Numbered from the stretch's first letter, positions 34,593 through 47,965 are shown. The stretch: DNA of 64,000 nt from Eleusine coracana subsp. coracana (GCA_032690845.1 CM064417.1:23587622-23651621); one strand, 5' to 3'. Notes: a model not told the origin generated them from the sequence alone. Numbers and translations: made by a program.

Positions 34593-37500
34593 TTACCAAA
34601 GCTGAGTTTTCTCCCTGATCATGTTTGAAATGGGTTGCCAACCCACTAACCATGGCTTCCTACTTGTGGGGACTGCAAAATTGAGCTCAAACATCTCCTT
34701 GCTGATGTTACCACCCTCGCAGAAACCGACCAGACGGGCCACTAGATCAGCACTCTCCTCGATATGGGCTTGGTCATTTGGGTCTGTCCAGAGCTTGTTC
34801 ACAAGCTGCAGCTTCCTCTGCTTCGCGTCCAGGGGAACTTGCCATTTGATGAAGAGGCGCTCTCGCTCTTCATCGGTTAGCCTTGAGCCCATCCTTCTCG
34901 CAAGAAATTCTCGTTCATTCCTCAAAGCCTTGATACTGTAGCAAACAAAAGAATGAAAGCTGCCTTTAGATCTGTGCGAAAATAAAATAAATATAACTAA
35001 TATCTACGTGATGATGATTGCACATTCAGTCATAACTCTTCTCTGAAAAAGAACAGACCTGGCTATACTGTCTTTAGATCAGCGAGAATACCAGTATAAT
35101 TAGTATCTACGTGATAATGATTGCAAAATGCAAATTCAGTCATAACAATCGAACACCTGGTTGCACTCTTTTCTGATAAAACAGACTCGGGTGCACTGTG
35201 GCTAAAAAGGTCATTAAAATCCAGTGATCTTTTTTCTTTTTCTTTTGTTTTCAACTCTACAATACTATTTCTCTTAACTGGTGGAAGTTAACTATCATAA
35301 TAAATGAAACACAGAGATAACAAGTGGCATGCTGGATTATTATGGCATTTACCTTGAGGCAAGTGAAAGGTCATCTCCAGCTGCAGGGACATCACCGACC
35401 TCAGCAAAATGTTGTTGCAACCATGTCAACCTTCTTACTTCAACTTCGATGTATATCTGATCAGCCCTATCACCCCTGAATAACAGGTAGAACTGGGTTC
35501 TGTGTATAATCGATACATGGCAGATATCCCACAGTTGAATAATCTGCTGCATCTGCTCCTTGAATAATTTTTCCCATGAATCGCCCTGTAGTGGTCCAGC
35601 GTTTTCCTCTTCAAAGTCATCATTCGTTTTGCCATCATTAGATTCCAACTCCAAGACCTGCAAAATATTGCACCAGAACATATGTTAGATGAAAACCAGC
35701 AGAATTGCTTTCAGGGATGGCAACAGTATATGTGTTCAAGGTCAAGTAACCTGGCAGACTAGCAGCTGCTTTTGGTATTGAAGCTTTGCAACTCGCTCCT
35801 TCAGTTCAGTAACGTAAGCCCTAATGTTCCTCACGTTTTCTTCTGCAGCATTTTGGAACATCCGCTGCATCTTTTTCATATTGACTGAGCTGGAGCGCCT
35901 ATAGCGTGGTGTTTCATCACGTGATGATATATCACCATCTTCACTTTTGGTGGGGGTAGCCTTTTCTGAACCCTCATGAGACACGGTATCACCCTCTGGG
36001 GCCCTGTTCTCAACTTCTGATTCTGAAGGCCTGCTAGAGGAGTGGGGGGAGCAAGGCGTCCTTAGAAGATTTGCTCTGTTTATGTTGTTGCTTACACCAA
36101 GTGGAAGAAGCATCTTCTTCTTCTTCTTTGCTCTGTTGGACTTTGGCGTAGTCTCATTACAAGGCATACCAACATTTGGAAGTGACATCACCAATCTGTC
36201 AATAGACCTTTGTACGTTCTCTAGTTTCGCCTCAAGCTTGGCAATATCATTGTCCTGCATATGAAGTCTAGAAATTTCATCTTTCAAATCAGATCCATTC
36301 CCTTCATCTGCAATCATCTCAACGTCTCTGTTCACAGATCTAACAGATTGCATCTCCCTGATTTCTGCCTGAAGTTTAGCTATAGTTTCCGCAGCATCCT
36401 GATTGCCATGCTTGTGGCATTCAACTTCCTTGTGAAGTACTTCAATGGCACGGTTAGCTTCAACCTCAAGCTGTTGCTGTAGCTGCTCCAGCTTGCGGAT
36501 TTCATGCTTTAACATGAATGGAGCAGTAGATGATTGCCTTACCGAGCTCCTCATCTTAATTTTGTTGCTTGGCTCTAATGATCCAGAAAATGTGAGGCAC
36601 TTTCGGGTTCTTTTTGGCGAATCAAAGGGATTCCACCCCTGAAAGATATGTGTGGCATTAGAAAGAGTTAGTAAATAGTAAAAGAAAACGGAGATAGAGA
36701 AGAGAAGTCCTTAGCGAGCAAGGGCAGAGCCTTACCACTGGCTGGTGACCACCCATCTTCTTCCGCAGTTCTTCAAGCTGTGATTGTGCACTATCTCGCT
36801 GCTTCTTGAGTTCCTCCATTTCAATTTCCATCTACAAGCTTAGTCTTATCAGATCAAGCAAAAGATGAAAAATGATATTGATTACTTGGTGAAAACTTGG
36901 TCAGAGACATTACCTGTCTAATCTTCCTGTCCCTTTCCATTATGAGGATCTCAGTAGAGGAGCCACGGTCAGGCGTTCTTAGTTCTGCCTCTAGTCTAGC
37001 AACTTCCGTCTGAAGGTGCTTCACCAATTGCTTATCTGATACAACCTGTATAAATAACGTATTATTAAGTTGAACACTGATCTGATTTCAACAATAGACA
37101 CATGGATATCTGTCTCAATCACAACCCTTACCATATTAACTTTGGCAGTATTTGTGACCTCCTTTGCACAAGTTGCAAAGAAAAGAGTGTTTCTAGATTG
37201 TTCTACATGTGTTAGGGCGGGGCTCATAGTACAAATGATTGCTGTTCTGGCATTTCCACCCAAAGAAAGCTGTAAAATGCGCGTCAGCTTTGAATCCCGG
37301 TAGGGTATATGTCCACTTCTTTTCTCTGAACTGCGGTGAAAATTACAATTAGTGTTTTTAGTCCTAAATACAGATAAGAGAAAACACATCACTAGCTCAT
37401 AGTCTGAGTGCTTAAATTCTCGTACATCCTCATATCAAGCAATTTGAGTGCACTACAGGAGAAAGACAAGAAAATTCTGCAACTTGGATAGCCAAGACTA

Positions 37501-39830
37501 TTAATGTAAACAACACAACATTTTCCACATGAGTAATTCAGGAAGAATTGGAAAGATCAATCACAGGCACTAATGCATGATGCATGAAATGTGGTTTTTG
37601 CGAGTATTTGTTCTTAAGTGGAACTTACTCATAGAATGTTTGACCATACTGAGACCAGAATACCAGATGCATGCGCTGGAGAAACAAATCGTGACAAATG
37701 AACAATGAACATAGATATCCTAATGTCAAATGTATTGCTGTGCTGATTTTCTTTTACTGAACCTAAAAAGGATTGTCAGAGGTCAAAGTAAAACAAGCTT
37801 TGAATATTGCAGCTCATCAGTTGAATATGCAATAATATTTACAAGTCGAGGCAGAACTTATAGAGAAGGTCGGTTTTCCTTCACATGCCAAAAACCTCTA
37901 TCCCCAGGTTTGACTTTCAGCAATTCAGCCAACAGATCAAATCAAGGATTAAGAAACACTACCCCATGATGTAAAAGAACATAAAGTTAGTTCAGATATG
38001 CTAACCGACTTGCTCTAAATAGCAATCGGATCAATTAGAAGCATAGAACCAATCTGTCATTCAATACAGTACGCCATGACAATAGTGTTAGTTCACAGAA
38101 CATATAATCTGATTAGCAGAATGCCATGACAATGTGCACTTTTTCATAAATTCAATGTGAGTTGTTAACAACAGATGAGAGCTAGAACTAACACTACAGC
38201 CAATAGGAAAATACAATAACTGCAGAGTCCATGGGTTCATTTCATTAGCAGAAATATTCAATGTACACCTTTTTACATAATATTCAGAATTCTTATGCAC
38301 ATGTGAAATTTGAGTTTTTATATAACCACAAACCTTAGCTTTCTGATGACAGTAGTCAAAGTTAACAAGCTGCGATTTATATGGCAGCCCTCTTTCAACC
38401 GTGCACCTATTGCATGTGTCTGTGCCGCCCTTTCACTTCCAGCAAGATCAACAAAATTCTGTGAACACAATAAGCAATTATTCACACCATGAAATTTCAA
38501 TGCACCGATTTCATAAAGTAGGACAGCACGCTCACCAGGCTAGCAACAAAAGATTTTACACATCCTGACACTTCACGCAGCCTGCTCTCAAGTGTCTAGA
38601 TAGAGGTAAACAAAAGGTCAATGCGTTCCTCACCATTTTCATTTGGAATGACTCAATGCGAACAGTATACCTACCAGCCTAATGATTTGATGGGAACGTG
38701 AACTGGTGTCATTTAGTGCAGTCTCTCCCACTTGTCTTTGTTCTGCAAGTATTTGTTAGGTCGTTAAACTTTATCAATTAATTAGGATTATTCATTTCCT
38801 CTTTCATTATATTACTTAGTAATTACCTTCACAGATGCTGATTAGATGCTTTAGGTGTTGGCTGTCCTTAGCAATTTCTTCTTGCAACTTCTCCACGATG
38901 GTTCCTTTCTGTGAAACCATAATAATTTTCAGTTTGAACATTAGAACATCAATATTTTTTCAGGGCATCATGAATAGAGTCAGATTGTAAACAAACCTCG
39001 GGATCATCTAACAGACGAAGGGGACCAGAGTCAGGTCGTAGAAGATCCTTCACAATCTCATTGTAAATTTCCATAGCAGAAATCTTGATAACAAATTCCC
39101 TCTCAGGAGTCTAAGCAAAAAGCAACTATGTGTTATGATACTTATGAACAGATTAGTGACTTTTTCCTTTGTCACAGCACAAACAGTGATTTCCATAAAT
39201 GTATATATATATAATATATAACTCACATTATCTATGTGCTTATAAATATCACTAACAGCACTCTCTGTAACACCTCTCATCGTGAATGTTTTACCACTGC
39301 TGGTCTGTCCGTATGCAAAAATAGTGGCTGCAAAACAAATAAAAGGTAAGGGATCATGCGGACCATTATTTCCACTACCACCAGTATGCAATGTAAGCAT
39401 TGATGTACCATTAATGCCTGTCAACGCAGACATAGCAACATCCTTTGCTCCCTCTTCATAAACCACTTCAGTTTGGCATGCTGGCCCAAATACCTTATCT
39501 GGAAGGAATATAAAGGTATCAATTAGCTCCAAAACAAGTTTGGCATGCTGGCTCATGAATTTATTAGAGAAGAGATACTGTACCAAAAGTGTAAGAGAAC
39601 GGCGTAGCTCGGTCCTGTGGGGGGCCTTTGTACATGATTGTTTGGCTATCGGTGCACTCCCATGCCATGTCATCCTTGACAGCCAGCTCCTTCTTGCTTA
39701 ATGGCCGCACCCTTACTGTAACAAAGATTTTCTCCTCCTTGGCCCTTGAGCTGCCACCAGGGGTCGGGGTCGACATTGGTGTGCGCTCAACTTTGGATGC
39801 AGGAGTGCTTGGTGGTTTTGATGCACCCAT
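34593..39830 (-). CDS. NACK1-like: NACK1/HINKEL-type kinesin (kinesin-7 group), 14 coding exons, intact
   Basis: Plus-end microtubule motor of the cytokinetic phragmoplast; NACK proteins recruit and activate the NPK1-type MAPKKK for cell-plate expansion. Exons: 39830-39584, 39498-39409, 39327-39227, 39110-38997, 38908-38827, 38742-38675, 38595-38536, 38458-38334, 37330-37132, 37045-36914, 36831-36736, 36638-35751, 35657-35353, 34935-34593. They sum to 2850 bp (949 residues plus TAA), all joins keep frame with GT-AG ends, and the length is close to the family norm. The P-loop GQTSSGKT is at 119-126, switch I NDTSSRSH at 222-229 and switch II DLAGSER at 258-264. A coiled-coil stalk covers roughly 365-735, and the plant-specific C-terminal domain (DUF3490 type) follows, with ISKEMFELNFAVP near the end. 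TP sites at T147 and about T681 match CDK-type sites of NACK1. NACK2/TETRASPORE identity is not excluded. Confidence 0.95.
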
Positions 39831-40895
39831 TTGTATAAGGTACTGCACAAAGAAGGTGGGGAACAGAGCAACAAGAACCAAGCTTTCTTGCAGAAAACGG
39901 ACACTGAATCTGCCAAAATGCAACAAACGGTGAATTGTAAATTAGCATACAATCCTAGGAATAAATTAGATAAATGCAGGTAAACTGTTAGAGGCTTTTT
40001 TATGAAATATAGAATGCATAGGAATGCAGAGTGCCAGAATTAGATAAATGCAGGAAAACTATTAGAGGCTTTTTTAAGAAATATAGAATGCGTAGGAATG
40101 CAGAGTGCCAGAATGGATCGCTCTGCAGCACCCTTATGTGCCTTTTATTCAAATAAAATGAGTATATCGTTCTAGCAGGGGAAATAAATTGCAGAGACTG
40201 GAAGTAATTACATAGAGATCTAACCACCAACAAACACTTGAAATTCAAGTATTGGAAAACTGAAACGCATGCAGTAATGCACAGAACAGAATGTAGCTTT
40301 GATTCCCGTTGATCCATGCAAGCTCATATGCAGCATTTATCCTTAGAATAAAGGGCGGAGAATAACAGGGCTGCCACAACGAACAAGCTAAAAATTTCCT
40401 TTAATAAATTCGCAACGATGTGATCCCGCAGGTCCCAAGCAGCGTTTGATGCCGCTCAATCTACCACGAGAAACTGCTGATTCCAAAACCTCGCGTTACC
40501 CAAAAATGGAAATATAATTTCAGATTCCGATCGTGTCCGAAAGTCTACATCCAGTGGGGGGAAATCTAGTTGGCGCACCCTGGTAAGCGTACTAGCTTAT
40601 GGAAATCGAGATCAGGAGACGGGGCTTCCCTTACCCGAATAACTCCACCAAAAACGAACCAAACCAATTTCCTAATCTGCGCCGCACCTGCCGTTTTCGA
40701 ATCCGGCGGGAAATTCTCCATCCGGCCGAGATATGCCCACCCTGGCGACCGCCGAAGCAGATCGGCCACCAGTGCTAACCTCACCGGATGGAGGTTCGCC
40801 GCCTCGCTGGGGACGGGCGGCGGCAGCTCGCGGAACCAACCGCCGCGCTTGAAATGGGGGTTCGACGAGAGAACGGAGCGGAGAGGACACTCACC
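39831..40895 (-). other. 5' untranslated intron of the kinesin gene
   Basis: An acceptor TTTGTGCAG ends at 39,843, twelve bases upstream of the ATG. A good donor, CTG then GTGAGTG, is at 40,895/40,894. This gives a leader intron of about 1.05 kb and a GC-rich, pyrimidine-rich non-coding first exon further right. Leader introns are common in grass genes; the exact exon start is not visible. Confidence 0.55.
39965..40112. repeat. 74-bp tandem duplication in the kinesin leader intron
   Basis: Two adjacent copies, each starting ATTAGATAAATGCAGG, differ at only a few bases. Confidence 0.9.
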
Positions 40896-41380
40896 AGCGC
40901 GGCCAGGTAAGGGGGGATCCGTCGGAGTAGAGTGCCCGGAAGTGCTCGAAGAGACTCCGGTGGGGCGGTCGAGCGCCGGAGGCCGCACCGCCGCGGCCGC
41001 CGCCGGTGCTTGCAAGCGGTGAGAGGAGGCGGATGAGCCGTTGGCGTTGCGGGTTGAAGTGGTGTGGTGCCCGTGCAGTCTCACTCTCTCTCTACTTGTA
41101 TTGCGAGTACCGTTTGAATTTCTCCGGCCAGGTGCGGTGGAGAGAGATTAGAGAGAGAGAGAAGCCGAAGAAGAGTGAGAAAAATAATTCCAAGGAGCGG
41201 AGCGGGAGCGGGGTGGTGCTGTTGGTGTGATACGGGTGGAAGGAGGTGATGAAACCGCAACGGCTAGTTTTGGAAATGCGTTACAGAAAGCCCCCCGCAA
41301 CCGCGGCTGTTCGACTGCGAGTGGGCCACAGGAGCAGAGTTTAGGGCAAGGTCCCACCAGTCTGGGACGAGATATATAGT
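40896..41380 (-). promoter_or_regulatory. Kinesin leader exon and promoter with MSA-like motifs
   Basis: AACGG cores of the mitosis-specific activator type occur as GCCAACGGCTCA (minus, about 41,034-41,045), CAAACGGTA (minus, about 41,109-41,118) and CGCAACGGCTA (plus, 41,256-41,266). MYB3R factors acting on such sites drive NACK1 in G2/M in known cases. A pyrimidine patch on the minus strand lies near 41,135-41,190, and a TATATA is at 41,373-41,378. The transcription start is not certain. Confidence 0.4.
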
Positions 41381-42670
41381 AGGCTTTGAATTAGTTGCAG
41401 CGGGTTCAGCCGCTAGGTGCCATCCGGGAGCGTACACAGGGGTTGGGGAGGAATAAGACTTCAATGTTGCTTGTCCTCACTCTCACTAATTTGGACTTGG
41501 TGGTGCCCATGACCCTTCTCTCTGAATCTAGTTTGCTAAGCTGGGAGAATTCACACATGCCACTAATTAAATTCAGTCAAAATACTTTGTCTGTATGATC
41601 AATGCTCTAGCCTCTGCTTAAGGATGATTGTTACTACTAACTTGATCAGTAATAAACATCTCCTAAACAATTGGCTTACACTTGTTAGTCCAAATTTAGA
41701 TTAAAATCAAGAGACAATGAGTCCAGTACATAGCAATAATCGAGGTGCATGCTTTTTTTTTCCTTAGAAACTTGTGATTTTACCATTGGGCTATATGCAA
41801 ATTCGAATTGGCCCGAGGAAATAATTCTATGAACAGTCACTCGAACATGTAAACCATGACCCCACTTCCTTCCAAATTATGCTTATATTCTTCCTTTCCA
41901 AATATAGACATATTTAACTGATTACAACAATTATAGTCTGTCATATCCAAAATCTTCTTAAAGAGATAATCATGGAATAAACCTTCACCTCGAGTAGAAG
42001 GCAACAACCTTCAAGAGTAGAAGTATAAAGTAAAATCTTAAAATGGATCAAATTTCAATAACAGAAAATAAGATATGTTCTTCCTTATCAAAAACATTCA
42101 ATGCCTTTGGTTCTCGTGTGTGCACAAGAACATTGTTTATTGCTATAGGTAGGTAGATAAGCTGGTAACAAATGCTCTAGCCAACAACTGCAACTTTCAA
42201 AATCTACTAAGCATTCATGTACACTACAACCTGACTTCATCAAGTGCATGTTTTTCATAACAAAATATAGATGCAGAAACATATTTCATCCATTCTTAAT
42301 TTTTTAGCTAAAATAAGAATTTCAGTTCAAATTCGATCCACAATCATTGCCCTCACAACAACATTTAAGAAAAGAGGGATTGAGCATTTGTCTTGCCTAG
42401 CTTTAGCATGATTCAAACACGAACACATATCTTTTACTTGCCCCCAACCTTTGAACAATGTGGTGGTTTTCAGAAGACTACTTGATCGGTATTTATATCA
42501 GAATAAATCTATAAAAACAAACAACTATACAATGTTTCTAAAGTATTCATTAAGATAGGTCTGTATGCATATGATTCATATGTTCCTCAGCTAATTATTT
42601 AAGTGATTATAGATAGTTAAAATATGACTCAACCCTCATATATCTGTTATGCTTCTATAAGCTTCAAGAC
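41381..42670. other. Intergenic region upstream of the kinesin, no gene seen
   Basis: AT-rich, low-complexity in places, with only short random ORFs. I see no recognisable transposon end or RNA gene. Confidence 0.5.
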
Positions 42671-43129
42671 TGTTGGAGTATGGATACCCCAAAGGTATGG
42701 ATTTTTTGCTGATTGAGTACCAACATGAAATGCATACTAATGGATACATCTAGTATTGTGGATGTAGAACCAACCTATTAACTTAAACCATGAACACCGT
42801 GATTGATTGCCTTGGTGGTTGATGTGAACTCGGTGGATTGCCATGAAGATCTTGATGGAGAGTCATGGTAATGAAGATGGATCAAGACTAAGGACAACTA
42901 GGTCAAATGTGTTGGGTCATTTGACTAGATTGTAGGCTTGAGTCCATAGAAAAAACCAGCCTATCAAGAGGACACAACTCATTCTCTTAAGTATCTCTAG
43001 TGTCAAGGGTGTTGGGATGCTCAAGTGAGGCTCTTGGGCACTAGGAGTAGAAATGGAGAACGATGGACCAAGGTTGGGAAGCAAGGAAACAGAGTCAAGG
43101 AGGATAAGGAGTTTCAGCTTCAGGACAGG

Positions 43130-43660
43130 TAGTCGTAAGCTATGGTGGGGTCATCGTAGGGTCCATAGAGATGAGCTCTCTGTACAGCAGGTATGTGGAT
43201 GTCATCATAGGCTACAAAGGTTAAGTTACCGTAAGCTATGGTGAGTGCCAAGGAGTCATTGTACAAGGAGGTTGAGAATTTTTGGACTGGTGCTCATGAG
43301 GTCACCGTAAGATACGACAAGTCAAGGGGCAACAAGGACTAGAAACTAGACGTCTCTGGTGAAGTGACGGTGGGATCACTATAAGGTATGATGACCTAGA
43401 GAAGAAGAAACAGGTCAAATCTCAGAAGATCTGTTGGAAGTTAGGCGGGGTCGTCATAAGCTACGGTGACCTAGAGGGGAATTTCGCTAGAAAATAGTTG
43501 CCCCTGTTGAAGATACGTCAAGGTTACCGTAAGCTATGGTGACTCTAGGGAGGATTTTGTGCAGCAAGCAGGCACTGGAAATCGGAGGTCGTCATAAGGA
43601 GGAGAACGGGTCATTGTAAGGTACGGTGAGGCCACCATAACTTACGGTGGTATGTTATGG
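43130..43660. repeat. Palindrome family TCACCGTA-AGC-TACGGTGA in Sirevirus A LTR
   Basis: About twelve imperfect copies have centres near 43,139, 43,160, 43,211, 43,235, 43,265, 43,311, 43,385, 43,460, 43,533, 43,598, 43,620 and 43,641. Neighbouring steps include 21, 24, 22 and 21 bp. The consensus has 8-bp arms and a 3-nt centre. Confidence 0.8.
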
Positions 43661-45126
43661 TGGACATTGCTACATGTTCGCATCTTTTTGACAGCGGCTA
43701 GTATGATACCCTCTTCCGGGGGTAACCGTATCAATCCTTGGATTAGTAGTTGGTACAAACATACAAATAATACATAGTCGATTTATGACCTTTTTTTAAG
43801 TCCATGCAGGGACGATACACACATACAAGTTCTAAATTACAAGCAAAAGGGATTGATCAAGCCAATCCGGACTAAAGAGAACATGAACAAGGCTTCGATA
43901 ACTCCATAGGAAAACTCGAGCATAGGACGTGATCTACTTGCCGACTTCAACGGATTCTCCATCTTCTGTTGGTTAAAATAAAATAAGGCAAGGGTGAGTA
44001 CGTAAGGTACTCAGCAAACACTACCTCAAGCAAGGGATATATTCATGCATTTTGGGAGAGTGGTCAAGGAATAGAGTAAGGTTCATAGTTTTGCGGAAAA
44101 GCGCGGATGCAGGGGTTTACCATAGAAGCAAAGGGGGTTTTCGAGTGAGGAAAACAATTTTGTAACTTTTGGTTGGTTAGACCTGAGGGAGATTATAATC
44201 AATCCCAACAGTTTCCATATTTTAGTTGAGCCTTCTGACACATAGTCATAACGACTCTGGCACACCTTGCCAACACCTTTCACCAAAAACACGGGTATCT
44301 ACTATACCCACTCACGTGTCAAGGATTTGCTATTATCAAGAGCCCAAAGAATTGGTGTGCCATGACCAGTGACAACAGACATCCGAATAATTTAGGGTTA
44401 ACTCTGCAGAGCTTAATACGTTGTACCCATAGGCTATGCACTCTTTGCAAGTAAGTGCATAACGCTCTCACTTCACCCAGGCATACCCACAAGTCCACCA
44501 TGGAGCTTAGGGGTTCCACCATAATGACACACAGTCATATCACCATCAATGACACACAGTCATATATTATTGCCAAGTACTGGATTTATCACCACTGCAC
44601 CAAAACGAACCCCTGAGTCCATTCCTACTTCACCGGGTGATACTTCCTTGATGTGTTACCTAGGTTCCGCGTTAGTCCTGCCCATACAGGTTCTGTGGTC
44701 GTACTGAAATACCACAAAGTTCAGGTCTTGCTATCGGTTCTTATGCGGCAAGGCAAGCACTCATCCACGACAGGTGGACCCATACCAAAGACACCATCAC
44801 CGAGTACAATGCACCAGTACTAAGGAGTCTCACCCACGACCAAGTCTATCCCACCCAGCTTCATCATCACACAGTTGATTTAGCGCCCACCCATTCGCAC
44901 CCACACCACCAAACACATTTTCACCCATTTTGTAAAACATTTGAAGTGTAAAGATATGGGATATGAATCACAGGGTCCTAAGCGTATACTAGCAAGGGCG
45001 ACATCATCATTAGCAAGGCTATTGATAACTTCCTAGGTTTAACATGGTAGTGGGATAACAAATGCAGCCAAGCAACAAATGCAGCCAAGCAAGGATCTAA
45101 CGTTCATATCTTATACAAGCGATAAG

Positions 45127-46228
45127 TGTTGGCAGTTTCTAGATGCCCATTTTATCTACCAAAAAGGGATATGTTGCATCTCAATTTGGTGGTTTGGACT
45201 AACAATTAACCCTATATTTGCATATATTTGTAGTTGTTCTGTTTTGGATGTAATTGCAGGAAACATGTCTAAAACAGGGCAATTACGGATAAAGAGCTGA
45301 AGAATAACGAAGATGGGCCAGATGCGGAGCCGCGCCGATCAGCGCGACCCATGCGCCGATCGGCGCAGGAGGAAAAGATGACTAAAACATGATCCTATCC
45401 AGGAAAGACGAAGGCCCAGCCTAGAATGAGTTAGAGTCGGTGGAAGTTGACCTAATCCCGTCGAGTATAAAAGGAAGATAATTATCAAGAGCCAAGGACG
45501 ACCGAGGAGAGGCGGCGATCGCAAGAATCAGTTATTAAAACTAGGGTTCCGGGATATTGGCGGCGGAGGTTCGTCAACACCGACGAGATCCACCAGAAGG
45601 GAGGTCGTGCCGATGGGCGTGACACTTGCGCCGATCGGCTCGTGCGCATTCTAGCGCTATTTCTCACCCCTCTGCTATGTTTAGCAGAAGGATGAGTGAG
45701 TAGTCTCATATTCTCTTCTCTGGTGCGGGGATCTGGTCATGTAACTCTCATACTTGTTGATACTCTCTCGATGAATTTAATCTATGTGATGAACTTTATT
45801 GCACATCTATCTATCCCTTTTATTAGTGTATCGGCCAATACACTTTTGCCCATTACATAGTGCAAGAAACCAATGGGGAGCTAATAGCCTCTGTAGTGAC
45901 AGCCGGGGTGAACGAAATCACCATGTCTTGTAGAATATTAGAGTCATCACTCGAGTTGATAAGAATAAGGTTACATGCTAGTGAACCAATCCTAAGGAGA
46001 GAATCCTTTATCATCCTGTTACCTCTTCAATAACATTCACCTTCCACTTTCTCACCGTTATCATTCACACCAACCAACCCATTGCAATTTGTTAGTAACC
46101 TTTTAATAGTATTAGTTCCGCTCGTTCCCTATGGATTCGATAACCTTGGAATACTCTGAGGGAAAAAGAGGTACAACTGTACACTGTCCTCTTGCGGTAT
46201 ATAAGTGAGTGCGTAATTACGACCAACA
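45127..46228 (+). repeat. 5' LTR of Athila-like element 2
   Basis: It contains palindrome pairs at 45,337/45,358 and 45,612/45,633, both 21 bp apart, on either side of the TATA box. The last part of the LTR, down to CCAACA, is related to the corresponding end of the element 1 LTR. Confidence 0.95.
45466..45473 (+). promoter_or_regulatory. TATA box of element 2 5' LTR
   Basis: TATAAAAG, repeated at 54,797-54,804 in the other LTR, with palindrome pairs about 110 bp upstream and about 150 bp downstream. Confidence 0.55.
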
Positions 46229-46239
46229 AGACCTTTTTC

Positions 46240-46257
46240 TGGCGCCGTTGCCGGGGA
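46240..46257 (+). other. Primer binding site of element 2 (tRNA-Asp)
   Basis: TGGCGCCGTTGCCGGGGA lies 11 bases inside the 5' LTR and is the Athila-type complement of the tRNA-Asp 3' end. Confidence 0.85.
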
Positions 46258-46350
46258 ACAAGCCAGTTCTTTTACTATTAATATTTTACTAACGTCTAAT
46301 CCTCTCTTTTCTAGTTGTTTTTGTTTTTGTGTTTTGTGTGAATTTTTAGG

Positions 46351-47362
46351 ATGAGTACGACAGGACCTTCTCGGACGCTCAGGGAACTTTCTCTACCATC
46401 TCCAGACGTGCTAGTGCCTCAATCCTCAGATGAGAAGGCCACGGCCTCCTCGTATGTGTTGAACCCCATCATCATTAGCATGGCTGAAGCAAACAAGTTC
46501 TTTGGAGCGAAAGAGGAGAACCCGTATACACACTTACAAGATTTGGAGGCACTTTGCCAAACATTCCATCATGAAGGAGTGCCTCGGGATCTTTACAGGT
46601 GGCTGCTTTTCCCATTCTCTTTGGGAGGAAAAGCCAAAGAGTGGCACAAGGCGGCATCTTGAGAAGCAAAAGGTAAGTGGAGTGAGTTGGTTGGAAAATT
46701 TTTGTCTCCACTATTTTCCTTTGCCAAAGGTGCAGAAGTTGAGAAGGGAAGTGGTGAACTTCTTACAAGAAGATGAAGAATCTCTCGTGGAAGCCTGGAC
46801 GCGTTTTCAAACATTGTTGAAACAAGGACCTGACCTTGGCATTGATGAGAATATGTGCGCTCAAACCTTCTACATGGCCATAAACAAGGCATCGAGGATG
46901 CATTTGGACGGATCGGCCGGAGGAAGTTTTTTGAGATTGACAGCCAAGGTAGGGATCGAATTGTTAGGCAAAATTGCCGAGAATGAAGCTTTGCACAAGC
47001 ATTGGGAAGAATAACTAGAACCAAATCGACAATGCCCAGAAGTTATGAAGAAGGAAGAGTCGCCAGCTGAATAGATCTTGATGTCTGAGAGCAGATCAAT
47101 GATTACTTCGGAGCAATTCAAAGAAATAAAGCCCGTCAGACCCGCCTCTGTGGATCTGACGTGTGCGCCGATCGGCGCAGTCGCGACAACAGGAGAACCG
47201 ATCACCCTGACGACTCCGCCAAGTAGCATGGAATATACCAAGATAGAAGCTGCGATTCTGGACAACCACCTGAAGGAATTTGAAGGGAATTTTGCTAAAC
47301 CGAAGGGGGATAGAACATTGACGAATGCTAAACCACTTGATGAATTTGAGCCAATGGACTAG
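46351..47362 (+). pseudogene. gag of Athila-like element 2 (stops and one frameshift)
   Basis: The start is MSTTGPSRTLRELSLPSPDV at 46,351. Capsid-like segments NPYTHLQDLEALCQTF and then ESLVEAWTRFQTLLKQGPDL are in two frames, with a stop at 46,660 and a shift by about 46,730. From there one frame continues with stops near 47,012, 47,072 and 47,360. A single palindrome at 47,170 is read in frame. Gag would form the particle. The decay is point-like, consistent with a young insertion. Confidence 0.8.
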
Positions 47363-47377
47363 ATTCCCATTGATTTT

Positions 47378-47965
47378 TTGAAAGAATTGCTTAATATGAG
47401 AAGATCCTTCAATCCGCAAGACACCTCCGAAGCTGGAATTGAGTATAATTTCCCAAGTAATCGCCTCAAATCGGAAGTTTTCGACCAAGAGTTTATTGGG
47501 AGAGTTTTAGGGAAGCTTTACAAGGATGATATAGAGCTTTATGGAACAGAGGTGAAACAAGCGAAGAGATTGCTAGACAGTTGCTTTGAGCCATCCCCCT
47601 ACGAAGGATTATGCGGTGTGTATGCTGTAGGTGTCACTAAAGAGGAAAAAGAAGAACCGTACATACCCTATGAGATATCGGGGAAGAAATTTCCGAAAGC
47701 CTTATGTGACTTTGGTTCCCGTGTCAGCTTGATGACTTATGATGCATTCATGAGCATGACTTATGGAACTCAACAACGGCTGATGGGGACTAAACTTGTG
47801 CTGATCATGGTGGATGGTAGGAAAACCAAGCCACTGGGAGTGATCAAGAATGTCGAAATTAAGATCAGCTTGATAACAATGTCGGTAGATTTCTTCATTC
47901 TAGACAATAAAGAAACTAGGGTTGAAGATATCATTCTGGGAAGGCCATTCTTAAGATTAGTATAA
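47378..47965 (+). pseudogene. Aspartic protease region of element 2
   Basis: This is 195 codons in the same frame as the end of gag and pol. It has KALCDFGSRVSLMTYDAF (D-F-G-S in place of D-x-G-A/S) and EDIILGRPFLRLV near the end, where a TAA at 47,963 cuts the frame. These are the retropepsin-like motifs of Athila-type elements. The enzyme would process Gag-Pol; in this copy pol is separated from it by stops. Confidence 0.82.

Noticed and set aside
40566..41084. ORF of 172 codons on the minus strand and its plus-strand shadow near the kinesin 5' end
   Set aside because: GC-rich leader exon/intron sequence; codon use and lack of domains argue against a gene, and splicing signals explain it better.
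45480..45720. Short minus-strand ORFs in the element 2 LTR
   Set aside because: They lie over the TATA/transcript start region of the LTR on the opposite strand and are not conserved as proteins.
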